Shown one piece after another: positions 23,896 to 36,489 of a stretch of DNA of 64,000 nucleotides (the first letter of the stretch is position 1; the number at the start of each line of letters is the position of its first letter). Source of the stretch: Begonia masoniana (taxonomy: Eukaryota > Streptophyta > Magnoliopsida > Cucurbitales > Begoniaceae); assembly GCA_022432975.1 (NCBI GenBank), contig CM039512.1, forward strand, positions 28,629,171 to 28,693,170, given 5' to 3'. The notes under the pieces were generated by a model that saw nothing but the letters and a program-made list of their open reading frames with translations, ran no database searches and was not told the DNA's origin. The position numbers and the translations under genes were made by a program.

Positions 23896-24620
23896 CCTAC
23901 ACCATAGAACACAAAAAAAGTAAGTCTAATACTTAGTAAGTAGGGAAATAATGCACATTAACACACTACATGCTCAACTCAACCCTAACATGCAGTTTCT
24001 ACACACTCTGTTGTTTTCTTTTTATTTCAATTGCATTTATCTTTCACTTTCAAGTGAATCAAGTAGGCACACGCCCCCACACAGTCCAGGACGGCCACGC
24101 CTTGATCCACGGAGCTAGACCGGAGGCACATGTCCTAACATAGTCCGGGACGGCCAACCGAATCTCCTCCTTTGTCGATCGTAGAATCCCCAATGTGCCT
24201 TCCGGCACGAGCAGGTCGAGTCATTCAGAATCCCCATTGTGCCTTTCAGCACGAGCAGGTCGAGGCATTCAGAATCCTCAGTGTGCTTATCAGCACGAAC
24301 AGGTCGAGGCATTCATACTCACGACACAATACGTACATTAGCATGCAACTCGAATAAAATCCCTCGCGGGGTGTTTAACGAGCCACTAGCCCGACGAAGC
24401 TATTCTACTCGGAGACCACGTTGAAATCAGTTCTTATCTTTCGTTTCATTCTCACCACTCGAGCATGCAAAACACGTGGTTTCGTTTCGTAGTTTAGAAA
24501 ACAATGATGCATGAAACACAATGCATGACACAAAACAAAAACATAGCAAACAAGCAAACAATCCCTACCATTCTATGGTGTAGGCCCGAAGGCAAAAAAC
24601 ACACATCCGCTACTTATCTG
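23896..24620 (-). other. Intron-like module of C, donor mutated
   Basis: On the minus strand the donor site reads CAG|ATAAGT (complement of 24612-24620), so the invariant GT has become AT. Then come GCC-TTCG-GGC hairpin and box CCTACACCATAGAAT (complement of 24570-24584), the 44-bp repeats, hairpin TAAGT...ACTTA near 23921-23940, and acceptor box GTTCTATGGTGTAGG (complement of 23896-23910). The boxes pair over 14 to 15 positions. Confidence 0.5.
24183..24314. repeat. 44-bp repeats, three copies, in C
   Basis: AGAATCC recurs at 24183, 24227 and 24271. Units carry GTGCCTTYCRGCACGA and CAGGTCGAG. H has one reverse-complement copy of the same unit (about 50617-50663), so this is a unit amplified in C. 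Confidence 0.85.
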
Positions 24621-25342
24621 GCTGCTCCAAAAACGTGCTGTCACTTCGACTCACCGAACGACACTCTCGATTACCTAACCATTAATGAAAATTTACTTAG
24701 TAACCAAGTAAAGGATTCTAAAAATTCAACTAACTTAAACTAACCCTCACTTTTTAACCTAAACTAACCAACACTCAAACAATCTCATACTTAAACACAT
24801 AAACGCGATTTTTACCCAAATTTGACCGTCAAACTTCAAACGGTCATAACTCTCTTGTTTTTCAACGGATTTTGACGTGCCACCCCAATTCGGAAACCTC
24901 TACACGTCTACTATCTATTGAAACACTCAATTTAACCAAATAACTAACTTGGCCAAACCAAAAAGCCAGAAACAGAATTGGCCATATATGATGAAAAACT
25001 GATTTTTTCCCAAACTTACTTCTAATCTTTAATCTAACCCCATAAACCAACTAAACCAATGTATTCAACAACCAAATCATCAAAATAGGAAAGAAAACAA
25101 GACTTTGAACCCCAATTTTCTGACTCCATGGTTAGGGTTTTCGAAACCCTAGCTAAATCCATCAAAACCACCCTAAAAACACCATAAATCAACACCTAAG
25201 TATATACAAACCAAAAACCACTTATTTTTACCTTGAATCTTTGCAAACCCTAGGTGTGGAGAAGGAGAGAAGATGCTGCAATGGGGGAAAAGATGTCACG
25301 ACCCGTAACCCGTGATATCGTAAATAATTTTTTTTTTTTTTT

Positions 25343-28300
25343 GTACATTCATGACTTGCCCCGTAGTACATTCATGACTTGCCCCGTAGTACATTCATGA
25401 CTTGCCCCGTAGTACATTCATGACTTGCCCCGTAGTACATTCATGACTTGCCCCGTAGTACATTCATGACTTGCCCCGTAGTACATTCATGACTTGCCCC
25501 GTAGTACATTCATGACTTGCCCCGTAGTACATTCATGACTTGCCCCGTAGTACATTCATGACTTGCCCCGTAGTACATTCATGACTTGCCCCGTAGTACA
25601 TTCATGACTTGCCCCGTAGTACATTCATGACTTGCCCCGTAGTACATTCATGACTTGCCCCGTAGTACATTCATGACTTGCCCCGTAGTACATTCATGAC
25701 TTGCCCCGTAGTACATTCATGACTTGCCCCGTAGTACATTCATGACTTGCCCCGTAGTACATTCATGACTTGCCCCGTAGTACATTCATGACTTGCCCCG
25801 TAGTACATTCATGACTTGCCCCGTAGTACATTCATGACTTGCCCCGTAGTACATTCATGACTTGCCCCGTAGTACATTCATGACTTGCCCCGTAGTACAT
25901 TCATGACTTGCCCCGTAGTACATTCATGACTTGCCCCGTAGTACATTCATGACTTGCCCCGTAGTACATTCATGACTTGCCCCGTAGTACATTCATGACT
26001 TGCCCCGTAGTACATTCATGACTTGCCCCGTAGTACATTCATGACTTGCCCCGTAGTACATTCATGACTTGCCCCGTAGTACATTCATGACTTGCCCCGT
26101 AGTACATTCATGACTTGCCCCGTAGTACATTCATGACTTGCCCCGTAGTACATTCATGACTTGCCCCGTAGTACATTCATGACTTGCCCCGTAGTACATT
26201 CATGACTTGCCCCGTAGTACATTCATGACTTGCCCCGTAGTACATTCATGACTTGCCCCGTAGTACATTCATGACTTGCCCCGTAGTACATTCATGACTT
26301 GCCCCGTAGTACATTCATGACTTGCCCCGTAGTACATTCATGACTTGCCCCGTAGTACATTCATGACTTGCCCCGTAGTACATTCATGACTTGCCCCGTA
26401 GTACATTCATGACTTGCCCCGTAGTACATTCATGACTTGCCCCGTAGTACATTCATGACTTGCCCCGTAGTACATTCATGACTTGCCCCGTAGTACATTC
26501 ATGACTTGCCCCGTAGTACATTCATGACTTGCCCCGTAGTACATTCATGACTTGCCCCGTAGTACATTCATGACTTGCCCCGTAGTACATTCATGACTTG
26601 CCCCGTAGTACATTCATGACTTGCCCCGTAGTACATTCATGACTTGCCCCGTAGTACATTCATGACTTGCCCCGTAGTACATTCATGACTTGCCCCGTAG
26701 TACATTCATGACTTGCCCCGTAGTACATTCATGACTTGCCCCGTAGTACATTCATGACTTGCCCCGTAGTACATTCATGACTTGCCCCGTAGTACATTCA
26801 TGACTTGCCCCGTAGTACATTCATGACTTGCCCCGTAGTACATTCATGACTTGCCCCGTAGTACATTCATGACTTGCCCCGTAGTACATTCATGACTTGC
26901 CCCGTAGTACATTCATGACTTGCCCCGTAGTACATTCATGACTTGCCCCGTAGTACATTCATGACTTGCCCCGTAGTACATTCATGACTTGCCCCGTAGT
27001 ACATTCATGACTTGCCCCGTAGTACATTCATGACTTGCCCCGTAGTACATTCATGACTTGCCCCGTAGTACATTCATGACTTGCCCCGTAGTACATTCAT
27101 GACTTGCCCCGTAGTACATTCATGACTTGCCCCGTAGTACATTCATGACTTGCCCCGTAGTACATTCATGACTTGCCCCGTAGTACATTCATGACTTGCC
27201 CCGTAGTACATTCATGACTTGCCCCGTAGTACATTCATGACTTGCCCCGTAGTACATTCATGACTTGCCCCGTAGTACATTCATGACTTGCCCCGTAGTA
27301 CATTCATGACTTGCCCCGTAGTACATTCATGACTTGCCCCGTAGTACATTCATGACTTGCCCCGTAGTACATTCATGACTTGCCCCGTAGTACATTCATG
27401 ACTTGCCCCGTAGTACATTCATGACTTGCCCCGTAGTACATTCATGACTTGCCCCGTAGTACATTCATGACTTGCCCCGTAGTACATTCATGACTTGCCC
27501 CGTAGTACATTCATGACTTGCCCCGTAGTACATTCATGACTTGCCCCGTAGTACATTCATGACTTGCCCCGTAGTACATTCATGACTTGCCCCGTAGTAC
27601 ATTCATGACTTGCCCCGTAGTACATTCATGACTTGCCCCGTAGTACATTCATGACTTGCCCCGTAGTACATTCATGACTTGCCCCGTAGTACATTCATGA
27701 CTTGCCCCGTAGTACATTCATGACTTGCCCCGTAGTACATTCATGACTTGCCCCGTAGTACATTCATGACTTGCCCCGTAGTACATTCATGACTTGCCCC
27801 GTAGTACATTCATGACTTGCCCCGTAGTACATTCATGACTTGCCCCGTAGTACATTCATGACTTGCCCCGTAGTACATTCATGACTTGCCCCGTAGTACA
27901 TTCATGACTTGCCCCGTAGTACATTCATGACTTGCCCCGTAGTACATTCATGACTTGCCCCGTAGTACATTCATGACTTGCCCCGTAGTACATTCATGAC
28001 TTGCCCCGTAGTACATTCATGACTTGCCCCGTAGTACATTCATGACTTGCCCCGTAGTACATTCATGACTTGCCCCGTAGTACATTCATGACTTGCCCCG
28101 TAGTACATTCATGACTTGCCCCGTAGTACATTCATGACTTGCCCCGTAGTACATTCATGACTTGCCCCGTAGTACATTCATGACTTGCCCCGTAGTACAT
28201 TCATGACTTGCCCCGTAGTACATTCATGACTTGCCCCGTAGTACATTCATGACTTGCCCCGTAGTACATTCATGACTTGCCCCGTAGTACATTCATGACT

Positions 28301-29254
28301 TGCCCCGTAGTACATTCATGACTTGCCCCGTAGTACATTCATGACTTGCCCCGTAGTACATTCATGACTTGCCCCGTAGTACATTCATGACTTGCCCCGT
28401 AGTACATTCATGACTTGCCCCGTAGTACATTCATGACTTGCCCCGTAGTACATTCATGACTTGCCCCGTAGTACATTCATGACTTGCCCCGTAGTACATT
28501 CATGACTTGCCCCGTAGTACATTCATGACTTGCCCCGTAGTACATTCATGACTTGCCCCGTAGTACATTCATGACTTGCCCCGTAGTACATTCATGACTT
28601 GCCCCGTAGTACATTCATGACTTGCCCCGTAGTACATTCATGACTTGCCCCGTAGTACATTCATGACTTGCCCCGTAGTACATTCATGACTTGCCCCGTA
28701 GTACATTCATGACTTGCCCCGTAGTACATTCATGACTTGCCCCGTAGTACATTCATGACTTGCCCCGTAGTACATTCATGACTTGCCCCGTAGTACATTC
28801 ATGACTTGCCCCGTAGTACATTCATGACTTGCCCCGTAGTACATTCATGACTTGCCCCGTAGTACATTCATGACTTGCCCCGTAGTACATTCATGACTTG
28901 CCCCGTAGTACATTCATGACTTGCCCCGTAGTACATTCATGACTTGCCCCGTAGTACATTCATGACTTGCCCCGTAGTACATTCATGACTTGCCCCGTAG
29001 TACATTCATGACTTGCCCCGTAGTACATTCATGACTTGCCCCGTAGTACATTCATGACTTGCCCCGTAGTACATTCATGACTTGCCCCGTAGTACATTCA
29101 TGACTTGCCCCGTAGTACATTCATGACTTGCCCCGTAGTACATTCATGACTTGCCCCGTAGTACATTCATGACTTGCCCCGTAGTACATTCATGACTTGC
29201 CCCGTAGTACATTCATGACTTGCCCCGTAGTACATTCATGACTTGCCCCGTAGT
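25343..29254. repeat. 23-bp minisatellite, about 170 copies, in D
   Basis: The unit contains ATTCATGACTTGCCCCGTAG. The array is 3912 bp long with an exact 23-bp period, and I see no variant units by eye. D' has five cores of the same unit with point differences, so the array grew from that seed. No spacers or alternating unique segments are present. Confidence 0.97.
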
Positions 29255-29255
29255 C

Positions 29256-29335
<80 letters not shown>

Positions 29336-29354
29336 CATCATCATCATCATCATC

Positions 29355-29406
<52 letters not shown>

Positions 29407-29440
29407 CATCATCATCATCATTCATCATCATCATTCATCA
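29254..29440. repeat. CATTCAT / CAT microsatellite in D
   Basis: This is a 7-bp CATTCAT repeat with blocks of pure CAT. D' holds a shorter form at about 7405-7465. The microsatellite directly follows the 23-bp array in both copies. Confidence 0.9.
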
Positions 29441-29641
29441 TTCATTAATTCAACATTTTCATAAAACATGCTCATAAATAGTTCGTATGCACTTTAGTAA
29501 AACATGATGCATGAGGTAATGCATACGTAAGGAAAAACCTATCAAACGGGCACTACTTAAATCACTAAAGCACTACTTAAACTACCCGTCCTTTCTACCA
29601 ACCCTTATTTCCACCTTTTTCATCACATCAAACATCATCAA

Positions 29642-29694
29642 CATTGTACGACGTAGGGCCTTAGTGGCCGGAAAGCCTAACGCTCACTTACCTG
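29642..29694 (-). other. Orphan donor half of intron-like module in D
   Basis: The complement of 29686-29694 is CAG|GTAAGT, followed by GGCC-ACTAA-GGCC and the box from 29642-29656. The acceptor half is deleted in this copy. Confidence 0.5.
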
Positions 29695-31090
29695 GCGTCC
29701 TAAATATCCGAAGCACCCCCTTGAGCTTGAGTCACCTAGGGCATTTAACAACAAACCATTAATATCGACTCACGAACATCAAATCTAAACAATCGACTTC
29801 TCTAGCTAGGACAAATCCTTCTATACACTCAAACTCTTTTCTTTTAGGCATTTCATCAAACACTTGGTGTTCACAAGCTTCAAAACTCATGTAATAAGTC
29901 TTTTCACCACATTTCCAACACCAGATTCACATTAACCTCATCAACATCATTACTCTACTTCAACAACCTCAAAAATCATTAATATATCATCAATGAGTAA
30001 TACATAAACAACCCTAACGATTCTAACAAAAACCCTAATTTTTCTTCACAAACCCTAAATCGAAATAACCCTAAAACCACAAATAAACTTAACCAAAACG
30101 TAGAGCTTACCTAGCACGTTGTTTTGTTGAAGAAACTTGGAGAAGAAAATGCCTAAAAATGGACGAGAGGATGGGTCAATGGAAATGGCGATGGAAGAGG
30201 AGAAAAATCGCCTAAGGAAGAGGAGCTCGCGTGCGTGGAGGAGATAGTGAGGAAGGAGAGAGAGACTTTAACCTTTTTAATAAAATCTTACTTAATAAAT
30301 TACCTAATTACCCTTTTTACTTAACTTTCTACTTAACTAGTATTTATTCTATCAGTTCGGTTTTCTCCCAAAATTTCTTATCTCTCCGAATATTCTATTC
30401 TATTCCTAGGATACTAACAAAACTTCCCATTCGCCATTTGAACTTGATTTACTATTTCTACGAATTAAAACCCCATATGGCTTACAATTTAAAACTCGGC
30501 AATTATAACTTAAAACTAGAAGTCAAGGTTTCCGGGTGTTACAAAAGAAATCGTGGGAGGGTGAAGGGGAGAAGAAGCACAAATCACTTTTTAACCTCAC
30601 TTACTTTCCACTTTTCCTTTTTTTTACCACCAAGCTTCCAAAATTACAATTTATCCCACCCCTTTTCCTTTCTCTTTTCCTTCCAACGTGATTGCTTCTT
30701 TAATCACTTCCTCCATGTATGTTTTCCAAGTTTTCTATTGGTCCACTTGTGCTTTGACTTTTCTATTGAATTTAAACTCTTAATTTTTCAAAACCTAACT
30801 TTTCAACCATTCACTTTTTAAATTTTATAATAAAACAAACCACCTTTTCACTCCATGGATTCCAACGTGATTTAACATCAAAATTCACCACTTTTTCAAC
30901 CCTTCATTAATTACTAACAATTTCCTATTGGTTGATTTATTGGTTTCCATACATTGACTTTTCAAACCTAATCTTTTTGACTTGTCAAACTTGCATTCTT
31001 TCTCTCTTTGCATAACTTACATCTAATCCCTTTTATCGTTTAATCCTAGAGCTATGCGCGTTATAGGAAATTCTCGGGTGTTACACAAAT

Positions 31091-31232
31091 AGTGTTGTAA
31101 ATCTACTATGTCGGCAATCTCTCGATTAAGTCCTCCCACAAACCTAGTCATTGTGGCTTCTCCATTCTCGTTAACGTCGGCTTTTATCATGGCCATCTCC
31201 ATTTCTTTATAATACTCCTCCACACTTTATTC
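31091..31232 (-). pseudogene. Middle gag fragment of element B
   Basis: The minus strand reads SVEEYYKEMEMAMIKADV, then ATMTRFVGGLNREIADIV and DLQHYL, typical of gypsy gag before the zinc knuckle. It continues in frame at 22986 (LDMKELLHKV) if solo LTR C and one copy of its CAAAT duplication are ignored. The right edge is cut by the truncated LTR of E. Confidence 0.85.
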
Positions 31233-31233
31233 C

Positions 31234-34200
31234 TGACGTCAGCCGGAAGACTAAACCATCAACAACTATTCTTTCGGCATCTGCCGATGACGTCAGCCGG
31301 AAGACTAAACCATCAACAACTATTCTTTCGGCATCTGCCGATGACGTCAGCCGGAAGACTAAACCATCAACAACTATTCTTTCGGCATCTGCCGATGACG
31401 TCAGCCGGAAGACTAAACCATCAACAACTATTCTTTCGGCATCTGCCGATGACGTCAGCCGGAAGACTAAACCATCAACAACTATTCTTTCGGCATCTGC
31501 CGATGACGTCAGCCGGAAGACTAAACCATCAACAACTATTCTTTCGGCATCTGCCGATGACGTCAGCCGGAAGACTAAACCATCAACAACTATTCTTTCG
31601 GCATCTGCCGATGACGTCAGCCGGAAGACTAAACCATCAACAACTATTCTTTCGGCATCTGCCGATGACGTCAGCCGGAAGACTAAACCATCAACAACTA
31701 TTCTTTCGGCATCTGCCGATGACGTCAGCCGGAAGACTAAACCATCAACAACTATTCTTTCGGCATCTGCCGATGACGTCAGCCGGAAGACTAAACCATC
31801 AACAACTATTCTTTCGGCATCTGCCGATGACGTCAGCCGGAAGACTAAACCATCAACAACTATTCTTTCGGCATCTGCCGATGACGTCAGCCGGAAGACT
31901 AAACCATCAACAACTATTCTTTCGGCATCTGCCGATGACGTCAGCCGGAAGACTAAACCATCAACAACTATTCTTTCGGCATCTGCCGATGACGTCAGCC
32001 GGAAGACTAAACCATCAACAACTATTCTTTCGGCATCTGCCGATGACGTCAGCCGGAAGACTAAACCATCAACAACTATTCTTTCGGCATCTGCCGATGA
32101 CGTCAGCCGGAAGACTAAACCATCAACAACTATTCTTTCGGCATCTGCCGATGACGTCAGCCGGAAGACTAAACCATCAACAACTATTCTTTCGGCATCT
32201 GCCGATGACGTCAGCCGGAAGACTAAACCATCAACAACTATTCTTTCGGCATCTGCCGATGACGTCAGCCGGAAGACTAAACCATCAACAACTATTCTTT
32301 CGGCATCTGCCGATGACGTCAGCCGGAAGACTAAACCATCAACAACTATTCTTTCGGCATCTGCCGATGACGTCAGCCGGAAGACTAAACCATCAACAAC
32401 TATTCTTTCGGCATCTGCCGATGACGTCAGCCGGAAGACTAAACCATCAACAACTATTCTTTCGGCATCTGCCGATGACGTCAGCCGGAAGACTAAACCA
32501 TCAACAACTATTCTTTCGGCATCTGCCGATGACGTCAGCCGGAAGACTAAACCATCAACAACTATTCTTTCGGCATCTGCCGATGACGTCAGCCGGAAGA
32601 CTAAACCATCAACAACTATTCTTTCGGCATCTGCCGATGACGTCAGCCGGAAGACTAAACCATCAACAACTATTCTTTCGGCATCTGCCGATGACGTCAG
32701 CCGGAAGACTAAACCATCAACAACTATTCTTTCGGCATCTGCCGATGACGTCAGCCGGAAGACTAAACCATCAACAACTATTCTTTCGGCATCTGCCGAT
32801 GACGTCAGCCGGAAGACTAAACCATCAACAACTATTCTTTCGGCATCTGCCGATGACGTCAGCCGGAAGACTAAACCATCAACAACTATTCTTTCGGCAT
32901 CTGCCGATGACGTCAGCCGGAAGACTAAACCATCAACAACTATTCTTTCGGCATCTGCCGATGACGTCAGCCGGAAGACTAAACCATCAACAACTATTCT
33001 TTCGGCATCTGCCGATGACGTCAGCCGGAAGACTAAACCATCAACAACTATTCTTTCGGCATCTGCCGATGACGTCAGCCGGAAGACTAAACCATCAACA
33101 ACTATTCTTTCGGCATCTGCCGATGACGTCAGCCGGAAGACTAAACCATCAACAACTATTCTTTCGGCATCTGCCGATGACGTCAGCCGGAAGACTAAAC
33201 CATCAACAACTATTCTTTCGGCATCTGCCGATGACGTCAGCCGGAAGACTAAACCATCAACAACTATTCTTTCGGCATCTGCCGATGACGTCAGCCGGAA
33301 GACTAAACCATCAACAACTATTCTTTCGGCATCTGCCGATGACGTCAGCCGGAAGACTAAACCATCAACAACTATTCTTTCGGCATCTGCCGATGACGTC
33401 AGCCGGAAGACTAAACCATCAACAACTATTCTTTCGGCATCTGCCGATGACGTCAGCCGGAAGACTAAACCATCAACAACTATTCTTTCGGCATCTGCCG
33501 ATGACGTCAGCCGGAAGACTAAACCATCAACAACTATTCTTTCGGCATCTGCCGATGACGTCAGCCGGAAGACTAAACCATCAACAACTATTCTTTCGGC
33601 ATCTGCCGATGACGTCAGCCGGAAGACTAAACCATCAACAACTATTCTTTCGGCATCTGCCGATGACGTCAGCCGGAAGACTAAACCATCAACAACTATT
33701 CTTTCGGCATCTGCCGATGACGTCAGCCGGAAGACTAAACCATCAACAACTATTCTTTCGGCATCTGCCGATGACGTCAGCCGGAAGACTAAACCATCAA
33801 CAACTATTCTTTCGGCATCTGCCGATGACGTCAGCCGGAAGACTAAACCATCAACAACTATTCTTTCGGCATCTGCCGATGACGTCAGCCGGAAGACTAA
33901 ACCATCAACAACTATTCTTTCGGCATCTGCCGATGACGTCAGCCGGAAGACTAAACCATCAACAACTATTCTTTCGGCATCTGCCGATGACGTCAGCCGG
34001 AAGACTAAACCATCAACAACTATTCTTTCGGCATCTGCCGATGACGTCAGCCGGAAGACTAAACCATCAACAACTATTCTTTCGGCATCTGCCGATGACG
34101 TCAGCCGGAAGACTAAACCATCAACAACTATTCTTTCGGCATCTGCCGATGACGTCAGCCGGAAGACTAAACCAACAAACAACTACCCTTCGGCATCTGC

Positions 34201-34243
34201 CGATGACGTCAGCCGGAAGACTAAACCATCAACAACTATTCTT
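31234..34243. repeat. 54-bp minisatellite, 56 copies, left LTR of E
   Basis: TGACGTCA recurs every 54 bp from 31234 to 34204, 56 times. The unit also carries GCCGGAAGACTAAACC and TTCTTTCGGCATCTGCCGA. Only one unit near 34171 is visibly diverged. The 1000-residue open frames on both strands arise because 54 is divisible by three and the unit has no stop in those frames. Confidence 0.97.
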
Positions 34244-36260
34244 TCGGCCTCCACCAGTGGGAGAATTCGCGAGTCATACATATCATTAACTCGGCCTCCA
34301 CCAGTGGGAGAATTCGCGAGTCATACATATCATTAACTCGGCCTCCACCAGTGGGAGAATTCGCGAGTCATACATATCATTAACTCGGCCTCCACCAGTG
34401 GGAGAATTCGCGAGTCATACATATCATTAACTCGGCCTCCACCAGTGGGAGAATTCGCGAGTCATACATATCATTAACTCGGCCTCCACCAGTGGGAGAA
34501 TTCGCGAGTCATACATATCATTAACTCGGCCTCCACCAGTGGGAGAATTCGCGAGTCATACATATCATTAACTCGGCCTCCACCAGTGGGAGAATTCGCG
34601 AGTCATACATATCATTAACTCGGCCTCCACCAGTGGGAGAATTCGCGAGTCATACATATCATTAACTCGGCCTCCACCAGTGGGAGAATTCGCGAGTCAT
34701 ACATATCATTAACTCGGCCTCCACCAGTGGGAGAATTCGCGAGTCATACATATCATTAACTCGGCCTCCACCAGTGGGAGAATTCGCGAGTCATACATAT
34801 CATTAACTCGGCCTCCACCAGTGGGAGAATTCGCGAGTCATACATATCATTAACTCGGCCTCCACCAGTGGGAGAATTCGCGAGTCATACATATCATTAA
34901 CTCGGCCTCCACCAGTGGGAGAATTCGCGAGTCATACATATCATTAACTCGGCCTCCACCAGTGGGAGAATTCGCGAGTCATACATATCATTAACTCGGC
35001 CTCCACCAGTGGGAGAATTCGCGAGTCATACATATCATTAACTCGGCCTCCACCAGTGGGAGAATTCGCGAGTCATACATATCATTAACTCGGCCTCCAC
35101 CAGTGGGAGAATTCGCGAGTCATACATATCATTAACTCGGCCTCCACCAGTGGGAGAATTCGCGAGTCATACATATCATTAACTCGGCCTCCACCAGTGG
35201 GAGAATTCGCGAGTCATACATATCATTAACTCGGCCTCCACCAGTGGGAGAATTCGCGAGTCATACATATCATTAACTCGGCCTCCACCAGTGGGAGAAT
35301 TCGCGAGTCATACATATCATTAACTCGGCCTCCACCAGTGGGAGAATTCGCGAGTCATACATATCATTAACTCGGCCTCCACCAGTGGGAGAATTCGCGA
35401 GTCATACATATCATTAACTCGGCCTCCACCAGTGGGAGAATTCGCGAGTCATACATATCATTAACTCGGCCTCCACCAGTGGGAGAATTCGCGAGTCATA
35501 CATATCATTAACTCGGCCTCCACCAGTGGGAGAATTCGCGAGTCATACATATCATTAACTCGGCCTCCACCAGTGGGAGAATTCGCGAGTCATACATATC
35601 ATTAACTCGGCCTCCACCAGTGGGAGAATTCGCGAGTCATACATATCATTAACTCGGCCTCCACCAGTGGGAGAATTCGCGAGTCATACATATCATTAAC
35701 TCGGCCTCCACCAGTGGGAGAATTCGCGAGTCATACATATCATTAACTCGGCCTCCACCAGTGGGAGAATTCGCGAGTCATACATATCATTAACTCGGCC
35801 TCCACCAGTGGGAGAATTCGCGAGTCATACATATCATTAACTCGGCCTCCACCAGTGGGAGAATTCGCGAGTCATACATATCATTAACTCGGCCTCCACC
35901 AGTGGGAGAATTCGCGAGTCATACATATCATTAACTCGGCCTCCACCAGTGGGAGAATTCGCGAGTCATACATATCATTAACTCGGCCTCCACCAGTGGG
36001 AGAATTCGCGAGTCATACATATCATTAACTCGGCCTCCACCAGTGGGAGAATTCGCGAGTCATACATATCATTAACTCGGCCTCCACCAGTGGGAGAATT
36101 CGCGAGCCATACATATCATTAACTCGGCCTCCACCAGTGGGAGATTTCGCGAGTCGTACATATCATTAACTCGGCCTCCACCAGTGGGAGATTTCGCGAG
36201 TCATACATATCATTAACTCGGCCTCCACCAGTGGGAGAATTCGCGAGTCATACATATCAT
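34244..36260. repeat. 47-bp minisatellite, 43 copies, left LTR of E
   Basis: TCGGCCTCCACC recurs every 47 bp from 34244 to 36218. The unit contains GTGGGAGAATTCGCGAG and CATACATATCATTAA. Variants (GATTTC for GAATTC, CCATAC for TCATAC) cluster in the last units near 36100-36200. The variants in the four-copy array of the right LTR resemble these. Confidence 0.97.
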
Positions 36261-36489
36261 AGTCTTTCCCCGCTCTGCACTTAATCTTGGTTACATTTGC
36301 TTTTCATATTCTCAACTTAATAATAACAGGGACACAGTGCGTAGACATAAAGTTCATAGAGAGAAGTCATATCATGAGGACAAGTAAAACATCCTGTAAC
36401 TTTACATTTACTTACACAACTTCTTCATATCGTGGAAATAGCAAATCATAGTCAATAAGCTAACATCTCAGTGATTTCCTAATACCCTT

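Larger units (their letters stand above)
25294..30543 (-). mobile_element. Solo LTR D with huge 23-bp array, nested in C
   Basis: The target duplication AAAGA (25289-25293, 30544-30548) flanks TGTCACGACCCG...GGGTGTTACA. Outside the array it is nearly identical to D' from the CAT-rich tract to the end. The segment matching about 6325-7292 of D', with the hairpin cluster and the acceptor half of the module, is gone: the poly-T at 25330-25342 runs straight into the array. It has no interior and no coding capacity. Confidence 0.92.
22992..31085 (-). mobile_element. Solo LTR C, interrupted by solo LTR D
   Basis: The target duplication CAAAT (22987-22991, 31086-31090) bounds TGTAACGCCCCG...GGGTGTTACA. 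Without D it is about 2.85 kb, and it has no interior. It resembles I (61800 on) at the start (CCCGGCTCGGTG) and H and G in the intron-like region. It contains palindromes (23193-23259), three 23-bp repeats (23715-23783), the module 23896-24620 and 44-bp repeats. It sits in the gag gene of B so precisely that the gag frame is restored on removing it. Confidence 0.9.

Noticed and set aside
25343..29254. CRISPR array
   Set aside because: The units follow each other without spacers, the sequence is plant retroelement DNA, and there are no cas genes.
29220..29477. Ile/His/Ser-rich small proteins over the CATTCAT tract
   Set aside because: Translation of a microsatellite.
30231..30821. 196-residue frame in D, with a similar 140-residue frame at 8253 in D'
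   Set aside because: The shared part is LTR sequence antisense to the element. The frames diverge as soon as the LTR ends, and no domain is visible.
31207..34289. Open frames of about 1000 residues on both strands over the 54-bp array
   Set aside because: Same cause: 54 is a multiple of three. The sequence is a perfect tandem repeat inside an LTR.
31234..36260. Classical centromeric satellite
   Set aside because: Units of 54 and 47 bp lie within the LTR of a single element and keep its edges. Plant centromere satellites are usually 150-180 bp and not LTR-bound. A link to centromeres cannot be judged from this window.
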